Shown: positions 18,420 to 28,192 of the stretch, piece after piece | Layout of the letters: each line of letters starts with the position of its first letter | How positions within the stretch are numbered: position 1 is the first letter of the stretch | Source of the DNA: an uncultured Cellulomonas sp. | GTDB lineage: Bacteria > Actinomycetota > Actinomycetes > Actinomycetales > Cellulomonadaceae | Length of the DNA stretch: 64,000 nucleotides | Direction of reading: 5' to 3' | NCBI RefSeq assembly: GCF_947494015.1 | Contig: NZ_CANLTL010000002.1 | Location: 310,001 to 374,000 of the forward strand | The notes under the pieces: generated by a model | Seen by the model: the letters and a program-made list of their open reading frames with translations, nothing else | The model's database searches: none | Told to the model about the DNA's origin: nothing | Program-made: the position numbers and the translations under genes

Positions 18420-18542
18420 ATGTGGAGCCGACTGCTGTGCCGGGTGCTGGGCCACCGCCCCACCAAGGTCCCCCGTGAGGACGAGGGCGGCTACACCTTC
18501 CGGTGCGCCCGCTGCGGGATCGAGGGTGCCCGACGCCGCTAG
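18420..18542 (+). CDS. 40-residue cysteine-rich protein, DUF1660-like
   Basis: A short frame beginning ATG TGG AGC and ending TAG. The product, MWSRLLCRVLGHRP at the start and YTFRCARCGIEG near the end, has the pattern C-x4-H then C-x-x-C, which could bind one zinc ion. Small proteins of this form (LLC-x-LLGH with a C-terminal CxxCG) are known as DUF1660 and turn up in phages and chromosomes. It has no strong ribosome binding site, and could be co-transcribed with the preceding oxidoreductase. Function unknown. Confidence 0.6.
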   Translation: MWSRLLCRVLGHRPTKVPREDEGGYTFRCARCGIEGARRR

Positions 18543-18613
18543 GCCCCGCGGACGCACCCGACGACGGGTGGCCGGTCGCCCCGCCCTCGACGTGACCCGA
18601 CGTGCCGGGACGT

Positions 18614-18656
18614 GCCCGTGCCCGCCGCCCGTCGGTGACGGGGGGCGGGCACGGGC
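18614..18656. terminator. Bidirectional terminator hairpin
   Basis: A 13-base perfect outer stem, one mismatch, five more pairs and a five-base loop lie between the convergent 40-codon gene and the secreted hydrolase, 24 bases from the hydrolase stop. Confidence 0.65.
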
Positions 18657-18679
18657 TCGGCCGACCGGCCGGTGCGGGG

Positions 18680-20215
18680 TCAGCGGATCTCGACCCGCGT
18701 CGCCTCGCGGAACAGCCACCGGGCGTCGTCCTTCGTCAGCCACCGCTGGTCGACGAGCTCGTTGATGCTGGCCCGGACGGCGCGGATGTAGACGCCCTCG
18801 TTGCCGTAGAGGTCGGCGAGCGTGGCCGCGTCGAACGGCCGTTCGTACCCGGCGATGAAGCAGAACGACGCGCCGGTCGCGGTGCCGAACCAGGTGCTGG
18901 TCGGCACGTCCAGGTACGGCGAGCGCAGACCCCCCTGGACGTTGCCGAACCGGTCGAGCACCGGTGCGCCGTCCTGCACCAGGATCGGCTCCGCGCGCGG
19001 CGGCGCGATGCCCTCACGGACCCACAGGTCCAGGTTGCGCAGCGCCGCGTCGAAGAAGATCGCGCTCGGGAACCTGCTGCGCGGGCCCTCGTTGCAGCTC
19101 ATCGGCGGGACGGACCGCTCGGCCTGCAGGATGTCCTCCGGCTTCGCGGAGAAGTACAGCTCGTCCGGGGTGGCGTGCCCGGCGCCGGCCATCTCGTAGT
19201 GGCGGTACAGGTCACCGGGGACGTCGCTGTCAGGCCGTCGGGAGCCGATGCCCGGCAGGTAGTCGGACTGCGACATCATCCGCATCACCGGGACCCCGAC
19301 GTCGGAGATCTGCCGGCGCGGGTCACCCGCCGGCGGAGCGGGCTCGCACTGGTTCATGGGGTACGCGCCCGCGAACGCCCCGCCCGCGACCGCGACGAGG
19401 TACGCGTCGTAGACCGGCTCGCCGTCGGACTCCACGACGAGCGGGTGCACCGCGTTGATGTAGTTGACGAGGTAGCCGCCGGTCTGGGAGTACCCGAACC
19501 CGTACGCGTGCTCGACCTGGCTCTCGGTGGACCGGTACCGCAGCGGGTTCGTCGGGTCGTCGCTCTTGAGCCACTTGCCGACCTGGCTGTAGATGTCCCA
19601 GACCAGGCCGCGCTCGGTGTCCCGGGTGTCCGGGGCGTTGACGGTGCAGTTCGCCGGGTCGTCCAGCCCGAGCGGGTTGGCGAACGACAGCGCCCCGTAG
19701 CGCTCCGGGTCGAAGCTCTGCAGCGCGTCGACCGCCACCGGCTTGGCGGTGATCCCCACCCAGGCGTCGCCGTTCTCGATGATCTGGCGGTGCGCGACCG
19801 CCCAGCCGATGTTCAGGTCGAACAGGTTCGACGGGTTGAGCATCTCCACCACGACGTTGCCGCTGAACCGGGCGCCCTTCTCCGGCCGGCGGACCAGGAC
19901 GCGGGTCGTGTACGGCGCGTCCGGCGTGACGACCTGCGCCGGGCCCTCGGCCGGCCAGGTGTACACGTTGGACGTGCCGCTGACGACGAACTCCTCCTCG
20001 ACGTAGTGCTCACGGGACAGGTCCTGGGGCACCAGCTGGTGCTCGGCCGCCCCGAACGGGTACGACTGCGCGGTGACCGGCAACGGACCGGACACCTGCG
20101 GCACCGGTGTCCCGCCGTCGGCGGCTGCCGCGGCGGGTAGCGCGGCCGGGACCAGCCCGGCCAGTGCGAACGACATCGCGGCCAGTGCACCCCACGGGCG
20201 TGCGGCTGTTCTCAT
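18680..20215 (-). CDS. Secreted alpha/beta hydrolase domain protein
   Basis: A 511-residue exported hydrolase. Residues 1-35 form a Sec signal peptide: basic start MRTAARPW, a hydrophobic stretch and an AAAAADGG cleavage region. The mature part matches the large alpha/beta hydrolase family (Abhydrolase_10-like): GYSQTGGYL is the likely nucleophile elbow and HYEMAGAGHATPDEL carries the likely catalytic histidine. Substrate unknown. GAGGAGGACCC precedes the ATG. It sits alone between acpS and the F420-type gene, in the place where other Actinobacteria have acpS directly before nnr. Confidence 0.85.
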   Translation of the reverse strand: MRTAARPWGALAAMSFALAGLVPAALPAAAAADGGTPVPQVSGPLPVTAQSYPFGAAEHQLVPQDLSREHYVEEEFVVSGTSNVYTWPAEGPAQVVTPDAPYTTRVLVRRPEKGARFSGNVVVEMLNPSNLFDLNIGWAVAHRQIIENGDAWVGITAKPVAVDALQSFDPERYGALSFANPLGLDDPANCTVNAPDTRDTERGLVWDIYSQVGKWLKSDDPTNPLRYRSTESQVEHAYGFGYSQTGGYLVNYINAVHPLVVESDGEPVYDAYLVAVAGGAFAGAYPMNQCEPAPPAGDPRRQISDVGVPVMRMMSQSDYLPGIGSRRPDSDVPGDLYRHYEMAGAGHATPDELYFSAKPEDILQAERSVPPMSCNEGPRSRFPSAIFFDAALRNLDLWVREGIAPPRAEPILVQDGAPVLDRFGNVQGGLRSPYLDVPTSTWFGTATGASFCFIAGYERPFDAATLADLYGNEGVYIRAVRASINELVDQRWLTKDDARWLFREATRVEIR

Positions 20216-20427
20216 GGGTCCTCCTCGATCGACGCCGCCCGCGACGCCGCCGGGGCGGATCGACCCGCCCCGACCTCGTCGTCGCTGCGTCCCCCGGTGG
20301 TCGACCGGCCCCGGGTCGGGGCGGGTCGAGCGCGCGTGCGGCTGCTCTGCCGTCGCGCTCGCCACCGGCGATGCTCTCCCCGCGCGCCGGAGGTCCGCAA
20401 GGCTGCTGCACCGATGTGCAGCCGGCC

Positions 20428-20787
20428 CTACGCCGGGTCGGCCTCGGCGATGGCGACCGCGGACGCGATGCCCGCGTCGTGCGAGATGGACAGGTGGAAC
20501 CGGGCTACGCCGAGCTCGTCCGCCCGGGCGGCGACCGTGCCGGTGACCTCGACCACCGGCTGCGCGCCGACCGTGCGGCGGACGGTCGCGTCCTGCCAGC
20601 TCATACCGGCCGGCGCTCCCAGCGCCTTGGCGATCGCCTCCTTCGCGGCGAACCGGGCCGCGAGCGAGGCCGGGGGCAGGTCCCGCTCAGCGGGTGTGAA
20701 CAACCGGGCCCGCAGCGCGGGCACCCGCTCGATGGTCGCCATGAACCGCGCGACGTCGACGACGTCGATCCCGACGCCGATGATCAC
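20428..20787 (-). CDS. acpS: Holo-[acyl-carrier-protein] synthase
   Basis: Transfers phosphopantetheine from CoA to apo-acyl carrier protein. The 119-residue protein has the metal-binding [13 protein letters not shown] at the start and [13 protein letters not shown] in the middle, with [17 protein letters not shown] near the end. It follows glmS on the same strand with a 25-base gap and probably shares its transcript. Confidence 0.96.
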   Translation of the reverse strand: MIIGVGIDVVDVARFMATIERVPALRARLFTPAERDLPPASLAARFAAKEAIAKALGAPAGMSWQDATVRRTVGAQPVVEVTGTVAARADELGVARFHLSISHDAGIASAVAIAEADPA

Positions 20788-20812
20788 GCCGCGCCCGGGC
20801 CGCCGGCCGCGG

Positions 20813-22672
20813 TCACTCGACCGTGACCGACTTCGCGAGGTTGCGCGGCTGGTCGACGTCGAGCCCGCGGGCGGTCGCGAGCTCGCACGCGAACACCTGC
20901 AGGGGCACGGTCGCCAGCAGCGGGGACAGCAGCGTCGGGCACTGCGGGACGTAGAACACGTCGTCGGCGTAGGCCTCGACGGCGTCGTCCCCGTCCTCCG
21001 CGATGACCAGGGTGCGGGCGCCGCGGGCGCGGATCTCCTGGATGTTGGAGATCACCTTGGAGTGCAGGGAGTCCCGGCCCCGGGGCGACGGCACGACGAC
21101 GAACACCGGCTGCCCCTCGTCGATCAGGGCGATCGGCCCGTGCTTGAGCTCGCCGGCCGCGAACCCCTCGGCGTGGATGTAGGCGAGCTCCTTGAGCTTC
21201 AGGGCGCCCTCGAGCGCGACGGGGAACCCGACGTGACGGCCCAGGAACAGCACCGACGGCACGTCGGCGAGCTCACGGGCCGCCTTGCGCACGGCATCGG
21301 CGCGGTCGAGCACCGTCTGGATCCGCTCGGGCATCGCGCGCAGCTGGTCGAAGGTCTCGGCGATCTCGTCCGGGAACTTGTTGCCGCGCAGCTGGGCCAG
21401 GTACAGCCCGAGCAGGTACGCCGCGGTGATCTGGGACAGGAACGCCTTGGTCGACGCGACCGCGATCTCCGGCCCGGCGTGGGTGTAGAGCACCGCGTCG
21501 GACTCGCGCGGGATGGTCGAGCCGTGGGTGTTGCAGATGGCCAGCACCTTGGCGCCCTGCTCGCGGGCGTGCCGGACCGCCATCAGGGTGTCCATCGTCT
21601 CCCCCGACTGGGAGATCGCCACGACGAGGGTGCGCGGACCGACGACGGGGTCGCGGTACCGGAACTCGTGCGCGAGCTCGACCTCCACCGGGATGCGGCA
21701 CCAGTGCTCGATGGCGTACTTCGCGACGTGCCCGGCGTACGCGGCGGTGCCGCACGCGATCACGACGATCTTGTCGATCGACCGCAGCACCGACTCGTCG
21801 ATGCGCAGGTCGTCCAGCACGAGGTTGCCGGCCAGGTCGGTGCGCCCGAGCAGCGTGTCCCCCACGGCCTGCGGCTGGTCGTGGATCTCCTTGTCCATGA
21901 AGGACGCGAACCCGCCCTTCTCCGCGGCGGCCGCGTCCCAGTCGACCCGGTACCGCCGGCCCTGCGCGGGGACGCCGAAGAAGTCGGTGACCTCGACGCC
22001 GTCCGGGCTGAGGGTCACGACCTGGTCCTGACCGAGCTCGAGAGCGTCGCGCGTGTGCGCGATGAACGCGGCCACGTCGCTGCCGAGGAAGTTCTCGCCC
22101 TCGCCGAGCCCGACGACCAGCGGGGAGTCGTGCCGGGCCCCGACGACGACGTCCGGCAGGTCGGCGTGCACGGCGAGCAGCGTGAAGGTGCCCTCCAGAC
22201 GACGGGCGACGCCGCACATGGCCGCCGACAGGTCACCGGTCTCGGCGTAGGCGCGCGCCAGCAGGTGCGCGGCGACCTCGGTGTCCGTCTCGGACCGGAA
22301 CTGGACGCCGTCGGCGAGCAGCTCGGCCTTGAGGACCGCGAAGTTCTCCACGATGCCGTTGTGGATGAGGGCGATCGGACCGGCCACGTGCGGGTGGGCG
22401 TTGACGTCGTTCGGGGCGCCGTGGGTCGCCCAGCGGGTGTGGCCGATGGCCGCGCTGGCCACGGGCAGCGGGTGCGCCTGGAGCTCACCGACCAGGTTGG
22501 CGAGCTTGCCCGCCTTCTTGGCGGTGCTCAGTCCCCCACCGTCGGGGGCCACGAGCGCGACCCCGGCCGAGTCGTACCCGCGGTACTCCAGCCGACGCAG
22601 CCCCTCCAGCACGACCTCGAGCGGACGCGTGCTGGCCTGCTGGGTACCGACGTACCCGACGATTCCACACAT
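20813..22672 (-). CDS. glmS: Glutamine-fructose-6-phosphate aminotransferase (isomerizing)
   Basis: Makes glucosamine-6-phosphate from fructose-6-phosphate and glutamine, the entry to peptidoglycan amino sugars. The start is MCGIVGYVG, which exposes Cys2 as the amide-transfer nucleophile, so 22672 is the right start although the frame is open upstream. Two SIS sugar-isomerase domains follow ([11 protein letters not shown] and an [13 protein letters not shown] region) and the ending [10 protein letters not shown] is canonical; 619 residues. TAGGCT ends seven bases before the ATG. No glmS ribozyme is present in the short upstream gap. glmM, which uses the product, lies 2.7 kb away. Confidence 0.97.
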   Translation of the reverse strand: MCGIVGYVGTQQASTRPLEVVLEGLRRLEYRGYDSAGVALVAPDGGGLSTAKKAGKLANLVGELQAHPLPVASAAIGHTRWATHGAPNDVNAHPHVAGPIALIHNGIVENFAVLKAELLADGVQFRSETDTEVAAHLLARAYAETGDLSAAMCGVARRLEGTFTLLAVHADLPDVVVGARHDSPLVVGLGEGENFLGSDVAAFIAHTRDALELGQDQVVTLSPDGVEVTDFFGVPAQGRRYRVDWDAAAAEKGGFASFMDKEIHDQPQAVGDTLLGRTDLAGNLVLDDLRIDESVLRSIDKIVVIACGTAAYAGHVAKYAIEHWCRIPVEVELAHEFRYRDPVVGPRTLVVAISQSGETMDTLMAVRHAREQGAKVLAICNTHGSTIPRESDAVLYTHAGPEIAVASTKAFLSQITAAYLLGLYLAQLRGNKFPDEIAETFDQLRAMPERIQTVLDRADAVRKAARELADVPSVLFLGRHVGFPVALEGALKLKELAYIHAEGFAAGELKHGPIALIDEGQPVFVVVPSPRGRDSLHSKVISNIQEIRARGARTLVIAEDGDDAVEAYADDVFYVPQCPTLLSPLLATVPLQVFACELATARGLDVDQPRNLAKSVTVE

Positions 22673-22754
22673 GGGCCGCAGCCTACCGTCGCGACGGTCG
22701 GCCACGACGGGGCCGCCGAGCGCACCACCGGGACCGATCGGGCAGGATTGCCCC

Positions 22755-23711
22755 GTGCCCGTCCCCGTCGACCTGACCCCGTCCACGCCCTACGTGGAGC
22801 TCGACCGGGAGGCGTGGACCCGGTTGTCCGGCTCGACGCCGCTGCCGCTGACCGACGCCGACGTCGCGCACCTGCGGGGCCTGGGTGACCCCATCGACCT
22901 CGCGGAGGTCGACGCGGTGTACCGGCCGCTGTCCCGGCTGCTGACCCTGTACGTCGAGGCGACCCGGCACCTGCACCAGGCGTCCAGCACCTTCCTCGGC
23001 GAGGACTCCGGCGGCACCCCGTTCGTGATCGGGATCGCCGGGTCCGTGGCGGTCGGCAAGTCGACCACCGCCCGGCTGCTGCGCGAGCTCATGACCCGCT
23101 GGCCGCAGACCCCCCGGGTCGAGCTGGTCACCACCGACGGCTTCCTGTACCCGAACGCCGAGCTGGAGCGGCGCGGCCTGATGGGCCGCAAGGGGTTCCC
23201 CGAGTCGTACGACCGGCGGGCGCTCGTGCGGTTCCTGGCCAAGGTCAAGGCGGGCCGTCCCGAGGTGGCCGCGCCCGTCTACGACCACCTGCGCTACGAC
23301 ATCGTGCCCGGCGGGGAGGTGGTGGTGCGGCGTCCGGACGTGCTCATCGTGGAGGGCCTGAACGTGCTCCAGCCGTCGCGACCCACCGTCGACGGCGCGT
23401 CCACCCTGACGGTCAGCGACTTCTTCGACTTCTCCATCTACGTCGACGCACGCACCTCCGACGTGCGGCAGTGGTACGTGGACCGCTTCCTGTCGCTGCG
23501 GCGGACGGCGTTCGCGCGGCCGGAGTCCTACTTCCGTCGCTACGCCGACCTGACCGACGACGAGGCGGTGGCCAAGGCGGAGAGCATCTGGGACTCGATC
23601 AACGCCCCGAACCTGCTGCTGAACGTCCTGCCGACCCGCAGCCGGGCGACCCTGGTGCTGACCAAGGGCGCCGACCACTCGGTGCAGCGGGCCCGGCTGC
23701 GCAAGGTCTGA
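22755..23711 (+). CDS. coaA: Type I pantothenate kinase
   Basis: Phosphorylates pantothenate, the first committed step of coenzyme A synthesis. The 318-residue protein has Walker [10 protein letters not shown] at 96-104, [17 protein letters not shown] and the C-terminal [11 protein letters not shown] typical of CoaA. The GTG start is preceded by CAGGAT six bases away, suggesting a leaderless mRNA, and is only 82 bases from the divergent glmS start, so the two promoters overlap. It is convergent with the DedA gene. Confidence 0.97.
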   Translation: MPVPVDLTPSTPYVELDREAWTRLSGSTPLPLTDADVAHLRGLGDPIDLAEVDAVYRPLSRLLTLYVEATRHLHQASSTFLGEDSGGTPFVIGIAGSVAVGKSTTARLLRELMTRWPQTPRVELVTTDGFLYPNAELERRGLMGRKGFPESYDRRALVRFLAKVKAGRPEVAAPVYDHLRYDIVPGGEVVVRRPDVLIVEGLNVLQPSRPTVDGASTLTVSDFFDFSIYVDARTSDVRQWYVDRFLSLRRTAFARPESYFRRYADLTDDEAVAKAESIWDSINAPNLLLNVLPTRSRATLVLTKGADHSVQRARLRKV

Positions 23712-23746
23712 CGGGCCGAGGCGGGCCGGCCCCCGACGTGCCGGTG

Positions 23747-24502
23747 TCAGCGGTCGGCGCGGGGCAGGACCATCGCCGCCGGCTCACGGCGTGCGCCGCT
23801 CGGGCGCGGCGATCCCCCGCCGGCGCCCGCGCCGTCCCAGCGGACGGCCGAGCCTTCCCCCGGCGCGGCGGCCTCCGCGACCGTCGCGGCAGCCTGCCGG
23901 ACCGCCCGCAGCCGCCACCGGCTCTGGACCCGGCTCAGCACGGCGTCGACCACGAGGCCGATGACGGCGCCGCCCACGACCCCGACCACGACCGCGACCA
24001 GGGGCTGGTCGTCCAGCCATGCGCCGGCCCCGACGCCGATGGCGGTGGAGTACAGCGCCCAGGAGACGGCGGCGAACGCGCTCAGGCCGACGAACCGGGC
24101 CCGCGGGTACCGGACCGCACCGGCGGTCATGTTGACCGCGACGCGGCCGACCGGGATGTACCTCGCGCCGATGATGAACGACGCCCCCCGGGTCGCCAGG
24201 GCGTACTCGGCCCGGTCCAGCGTCCGCTGCGCGCGCTTGCCCCGCAGCAGGCGCGCGCTGCGCACCTGGACCCGGCCGCCCAGCCAGTACGCCAGCTGGT
24301 CCCCGGTGAAGGCACCGGCGGCGGCGACCGCCATCAGCAGGCCGAGGCTCGGTGCGCCCGTCGTGGTCGCCAGCGCGGCGAGCGCGATGACGACCGACTC
24401 GCTGGGGATCGGCGGGAAGAACCCGTCGATCGTGGTCGCCAGGTACGTCACCAGGTAGACCAGGGGCGATGCCGCGAGCGCGAGAGACCACTCCTCCAGC
24501 AC
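23747..24502 (-). CDS. DedA-family integral membrane protein
   Basis: A 251-residue membrane protein of the DedA/SNARE-associated family, implicated in membrane lipid scrambling and envelope homeostasis. The opening reads MLEEWSLALAASPLVYLV with TIDGFFPPIPSE, and GDQLAYWLGGR and the loop ARYIPVGRVAVNMTAG match the conserved DedA re-entrant regions; several hydrophobic stretches follow, then a basic cytoplasmic C terminus. GTG at 24502 is used because GTAGGAGC precedes it. A possible promoter lies at 24573-24602. Confidence 0.9.
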   Translation of the reverse strand: MLEEWSLALAASPLVYLVTYLATTIDGFFPPIPSESVVIALAALATTTGAPSLGLLMAVAAAGAFTGDQLAYWLGGRVQVRSARLLRGKRAQRTLDRAEYALATRGASFIIGARYIPVGRVAVNMTAGAVRYPRARFVGLSAFAAVSWALYSTAIGVGAGAWLDDQPLVAVVVGVVGGAVIGLVVDAVLSRVQSRWRLRAVRQAAATVAEAAAPGEGSAVRWDGAGAGGGSPRPSGARREPAAMVLPRADR

Positions 24503-24572
24503 GGGGCACCAGCTCCTACCGATGTGGCGTCCGGCGGTGTGCCGGGTGCGCAGGGACCCTGCACGCGGACCC

Positions 24573-24602
24573 ACCCTAGGGAGGCCGGTCCCGCGGAGTC
24601 AT
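24573..24602 (-). promoter_or_regulatory. Candidate dedA promoter
   Basis: Minus-strand ATGACT (24597-24602) and TAGGGT (24573-24578) are 18 bases apart, about 70 bases before the DedA start. The remaining gap to def (24603-24753) shows nothing else that I recognise. Confidence 0.45.
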
Positions 24603-24753
24603 CAGGGTTTCCCCTGGTTGGTCCCCGGTTGGGCCGATGTTCACCCCGGGCGGCGGGCTGCCCGGGCGTGACCATCATCGTCGCGGGGCCGGACGGTGGG
24701 CATCCGTCGTCGGGTGGATCCTGCGTGACCCCCCAGGGGGATGCGGACCGGCC

Positions 24754-25428
24754 TCAGCCGGCGTCGAAGCCCAGCACGCGCGCCGCCGTGGCGGGCGTCG
24801 GCTCGGAGGCGAGGGCGGCCCCGATGCCGTCGTCGGTGACCAGTGACCGCATCTCGGCGCGGTCCACGTAGAGGGTGCCCAGGAGGTGGTCGGTCTCGTG
24901 CTGGACGATGCGGGCGGGCCAGCCGCTGACCACCTCGTCGAGCTCGCGTCCCGTCTCGTCCTGGCCGGTCAGGTGCACCCGGCGGTGCCGGGCCACGACG
25001 GCCTGCCAGCCGCGCACGGACAGGCAGCCCTCGTAGAAGGTGGCGCGCTCGTCGTCGACCGGCGCGTAGCGCGGGTTGACCAGCACCCGGTAGGGCAGCG
25101 CGGGACGCTCCCGCAGGTCGGCCACCTCGCTGTCACGCGCACCCGGGTCCTCCAGGACGGCGATCGCCAGCGGGATCCCGATCTGCGGTGCGGCCAGGCC
25201 CACGCCGGGGGCGGCGTGCATCGTGCGGCGCATCAGCGCGAGCAGGTCGGCGAGCACCGCGTCGTCGAGCTGCCCGTCGTAGCGCAGCGCGGGCCGGCGC
25301 AGCACCGGGTGACCGGCCTGCACGATGTCGGCGGGGTCGGGACCGGCCAGCAGCCGGTCCACGAGCTCGGTGACGGTCGGGACGTCGGGCACGGTCGGCG
25401 ACGCCCCGTCAGAGGGCGAGGCGGTCAC
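24754..25428 (-). CDS. def: Peptide deformylase
   Basis: Removes the formyl group from new proteins. The three family motifs are present: [10 protein letters not shown] at 75-84, EGCLSV with metal ligand Cys135, and QHETDH with His177, Glu178 and His181. At 224 residues it has an N-terminal extension of about 30 residues relative to E. coli Def, common in Actinobacteria. Its start lies within the last 20 bases of glmM, so the two are translationally linked. Confidence 0.95.
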   Translation of the reverse strand: MTASPSDGASPTVPDVPTVTELVDRLLAGPDPADIVQAGHPVLRRPALRYDGQLDDAVLADLLALMRRTMHAAPGVGLAAPQIGIPLAIAVLEDPGARDSEVADLRERPALPYRVLVNPRYAPVDDERATFYEGCLSVRGWQAVVARHRRVHLTGQDETGRELDEVVSGWPARIVQHETDHLLGTLYVDRAEMRSLVTDDGIGAALASEPTPATAARVLGFDAG

Positions 25429-26758
25429 GCACGACGCCGGCGAGCTCGCCGGCGATCCGCTGCGCGTCGTCCTCGCTCGCCGCCTCGACCATGACCCGCA
25501 CGAGCGGCTCGGTCCCGGACGGACGCAGCAGCACGCGTCCGGTGCTGCCCAGGGCGGCCTCCGCGTCCGCGACGGCCGCGAGCAGCGCGTCGTCGGACGC
25601 CGACCGCGACTTGTCGACGCCGGGGACGTTGACGAGCACCTGGGGCAGCCTCTGCACGATGCCGGCGAGCTCGGACAGCTTCTGCCCCGTCGCCGCGACC
25701 CGCGAGGCCAGCTGGAGGGCGGTCAGGACGCCGTCGCCCGTGGTCGCGTGCGCGGCCATGATGACGTGGCCGGACTGCTCCCCGCCCAGGCCGTAGCCAC
25801 CGGCGCGCATCGCCTCGAGCACGTAGCGGTCCCCCACGCCCGTCTCGAGCATCCGGATCCCGTGCGCGGTCATCGCGAGCTTCAGGCCGAGGTTGCTCAT
25901 CACCGTGGCGACCAGGGTGTCCTGCGCGAGGGTGCCGGCGTCGCGCATCGCGACCGCCAGCACGCCCATGATCTGGTCGCCGTCGACCAGTGCGCCGGTG
26001 TGGTCGACCGCCAGGCAGCGGTCCGCGTCGCCGTCGAAGGCGACCCCGAGGTCGGCGCCGGACGCGACGGTGACGGCCTGCAGCTGCTCGGGGTGGGTGG
26101 AGCCGCACTGCTCGTTGATGTTGCGGCCGTCCGGCGAGCCGTTGATGACGACGACGTCGGCCCCGGCCTCCCGCAGCGCCTGCGGGCCGACCTCGCTGGC
26201 GGCGCCGTTGGCGCAGTCGACCGCGATCCGCAGCCCGTCCAGCGGCGTGGAGATCGACGCCACGAGGTGCTCGACGTACTCGTCCCCGGCCCGACCGGTG
26301 TCCATCTTGACCCGGCCGACCGCCGCCCCGGTGGGCCGGTCCCACGGCTCGCGCAGCCGCGCCTCGATCGCGTCCTCGACGGCGTCGTCGAGCTTGACCC
26401 CGCCGCGCGTGAAGAACTTGATGCCGTTGTCCGGCATCGCGTTGTGCGACGCCGACAGGACGACGCCCAGGTCGGCGTCGAGCTTGCCGGTCAGGTAGGC
26501 GACCGCGGGCGTGGGTAGCACGCCGACGTTGATCACGTCGACCCCGGCGCTGGCCAGGCCGGCGATGGTGGCCGCGGACAGGAACTCCCCCGACGCGCGC
26601 GGGTCGCGACCGATCACGGCCCGGGGCCGGTGGTCCTCGAAGGCGCCGAGCGTGGCCAGCACGTGCGCGGCCGCGACCGACAGGTCGAGCGCCAGCTCGG
26701 CGGTGAGGTCGCGGTTGGCGACGCCACGAACGCCGTCCGTCCCGAAGAGACGTCCCAT
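25409..26758 (-). CDS. glmM: Phosphoglucosamine mutase
   Basis: Converts glucosamine-6-phosphate to glucosamine-1-phosphate. LFGTDGVRG opens the protein, [16 protein letters not shown] carries the phosphoserine Ser104, AFDGDADRC binds magnesium and [16 protein letters not shown] binds the phosphate. 449 residues from ATG at 26758; earlier codons are not conserved. def overlaps its 3' end. Confidence 0.97.
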   Translation of the reverse strand: MGRLFGTDGVRGVANRDLTAELALDLSVAAAHVLATLGAFEDHRPRAVIGRDPRASGEFLSAATIAGLASAGVDVINVGVLPTPAVAYLTGKLDADLGVVLSASHNAMPDNGIKFFTRGGVKLDDAVEDAIEARLREPWDRPTGAAVGRVKMDTGRAGDEYVEHLVASISTPLDGLRIAVDCANGAASEVGPQALREAGADVVVINGSPDGRNINEQCGSTHPEQLQAVTVASGADLGVAFDGDADRCLAVDHTGALVDGDQIMGVLAVAMRDAGTLAQDTLVATVMSNLGLKLAMTAHGIRMLETGVGDRYVLEAMRAGGYGLGGEQSGHVIMAAHATTGDGVLTALQLASRVAATGQKLSELAGIVQRLPQVLVNVPGVDKSRSASDDALLAAVADAEAALGSTGRVLLRPSGTEPLVRVMVEAASEDDAQRIAGELAGVVRDRLAL

Positions 26759-26855
26759 GGGTGTGTGCTCCTGTCGTGTACCGACCCGACCGGTCGGTGC
26801 CGGGTCCTGCTCCGCGTGGATCCCCCGGGGCCGGGTCCGCGCGCCGTCGGGGAAC

Positions 26856-26893
26856 ACCGACGGCCCCGATGGTGTGCCATCGGGGCCGTCGGT
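26856..26893 (-). terminator. rplM-rpsI operon terminator
   Basis: A 17-base perfect stem with loop TGTG begins 13 bases after the rpsI stop codon. No U tract. It separates the ribosomal pair from glmM. Confidence 0.75.
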
Positions 26894-26906
26894 CAGCGCG
26901 GACGGA

Positions 26907-27395
26907 TCAGCGCTTGGAGTACTGCGGGGCCTTGCGGGCCTTCTTGAGCCCGGCCTTCTTGCGCTCGACCACGCGCGGGTCGCGGGTGAGGAAGCCGGCC
27001 TTCTTCAGCGCCGGGCGGTTGTGCTCCTCGTCGATGAGGTTGAGGGCACGGGCCACCCCCAGGCGCAGCGCACCGGCCTGGCCGGACACGCCGCCACCGG
27101 TGATGCGGGCGATGACGTCGAACCGACCCTCGACGTCGACCAGCTTCAGCGGGGAGTTGACCAGCTGCTGGTGCACCTTGTTCGGGAAGTAGTCCTCCAG
27201 GGTGCGGCCGTTGATCTTCCACGTGCCGGTGCCGGGCACCAGGCGGACGCGGGCGACGGCCTCCTTGCGGCGGCCGAGCGCGTTGCCCGGGGCCGTGATG
27301 CTCTGGCCGCGGCCGGTCGGCGCGGCGCTCTCGGAGGTGTAGCTGGTGGGCGTGTCGTCGCCCTCAAGGTCGATGTCGACCGTGGTCTCGGCCAC
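26907..27395 (-). CDS. rpsI: 30S ribosomal protein S9
   Basis: S9, whose C-terminal tail reaches the P-site t[42 protein letters not shown] and the ending KAPQYSKR are the standard motifs. The protein has an acidic, Thr/Ser-rich N-terminal extension of about 38 residues before the core, as in many Actinobacteria. Second gene of the rplM-rpsI operon. Confidence 0.97.
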   Translation of the reverse strand: MAETTVDIDLEGDDTPTSYTSESAAPTGRGQSITAPGNALGRRKEAVARVRLVPGTGTWKINGRTLEDYFPNKVHQQLVNSPLKLVDVEGRFDVIARITGGGVSGQAGALRLGVARALNLIDEEHNRPALKKAGFLTRDPRVVERKKAGLKKARKAPQYSKR

Positions 27396-27438
27396 TGGTG
27401 GTGTCCTCGCGTCCTGTCTGGTGCGGTGCTCGGCAGGC

Positions 27439-27888
27439 TCAGGCCTGCTGAGCGACCTGGGTGATCTCGAAGGGCTGCGGCTGCTGCGCCGCGTGCGGGT
27501 GCTCGGCGCCGGCGTACACCTTGAGCTTGCTCAGCTGCTGCGCGGCGAGGGAGTTCTTCGGGAGCATGCCGCGGACGGCCTTCTCCACGGCGCGGTCGGG
27601 GCGCTTGTCCAGCAGCTCGGAGTACGCCACCGCGCGCAGGCCGCCGGGGTAGCCCGAGTGCCGGTAGGCGAGCTTGGTCTCGCGCTTGTTGCCGGTCAGC
27701 GCGACCTTGTCCGCGTTGATGACGATGACGAAGTCACCGTTGTCGACGTGCGGGGCAAAGGTGGCCTTGTGCTTGCCGCGCAGCAGGGTGGCCACCTGCG
27801 AGGCGAGACGGCCCAGGACGACGTCGGTCGCGTCGATGACGTGCCAGGTCCGCTCGACGTCGCCGGGCTTCGGGGTGTACGTGCGCAC
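27439..27888 (-). CDS. rplM: 50S ribosomal protein L13
   Basis: L13, 149 residues, starting [19 protein letters not shown] and containing YRHSGYPGG and VRGMLPKN. The GTG at 27888 gives the standard actinobacterial start; the frame further upstream is non-coding leader. First gene of the rplM-rpsI operon, with a promoter about 150 bases upstream. Confidence 0.97.
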   Translation of the reverse strand: MRTYTPKPGDVERTWHVIDATDVVLGRLASQVATLLRGKHKATFAPHVDNGDFVIVINADKVALTGNKRETKLAYRHSGYPGGLRAVAYSELLDKRPDRAVEKAVRGMLPKNSLAAQQLSKLKVYAGAEHPHAAQQPQPFEITQVAQQA

Positions 27889-28038
27889 GGTCGTAAGCCT
27901 TCGTTTCGTGTAGCTGAATGAGGTCTCCGGCGCGCCCGCATGGGCGGGCGACCGATGAGTCTTGTCTGCGCATCCCGGGGCAGGGAGCCGGCGAGTGGGA
28001 GCACACCGGCCCCACGACGGGACGCACAACGACACACC

Positions 28039-28068
28039 AGAGTAGCCGGACGCCCGGCGGGGGGTCAA
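28039..28068 (-). promoter_or_regulatory. rplM-rpsI promoter
   Basis: TTGACC (28063-28068) and TACTCT (28039-28044) on the minus strand, 18 bases apart, in the 304-base gap between the ABC-F gene and rplM. It predicts a leader of about 145 bases. Confidence 0.65.
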
Positions 28069-28082
28069 AACGCTCTGCGTCA

Positions 28083-28155
28083 CACCGGCCGAGCATCGTC
28101 GTGCACCGGCCGGGCATCGTCGTGCACCGGCCGGGCACCGTCGCGCACCGTCGTG
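28083..28155. repeat. 21-base tandem repeat upstream of the rplM promoter
   Basis: Three head-to-tail 21-base units at 28083-28103, 28104-28124 and 28125-28145, plus ten bases of a fourth, with one to three differences between units (core CACCGGCCGGGCATCGTCGTG minus its last base). They lie just upstream of the rplM -35 and downstream of the ABC-F stop. A 21-base period equals two helical turns. Confidence 0.8.
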
Positions 28156-28192
28156 CAGCACGGCGCGGCGTCGTGGTCCGGGCACGCCGCCG

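Noticed and set aside
18420-18542. Prophage remnant suggested by DUF1660-like similarity
   Set aside because: No integrase, structural phage genes or att-like repeats are nearby; small proteins of this type also occur outside phages.
22673-22754. glmS ribozyme before glmS
   Set aside because: The gap to coaA is only 82 bases and holds a -10-like element directly before the ATG; no room for the ribozyme.
28083-28155. Possible CRISPR array
   Set aside because: Units are head to tail with no spacers and no cas genes are near; it is a tandem repeat.
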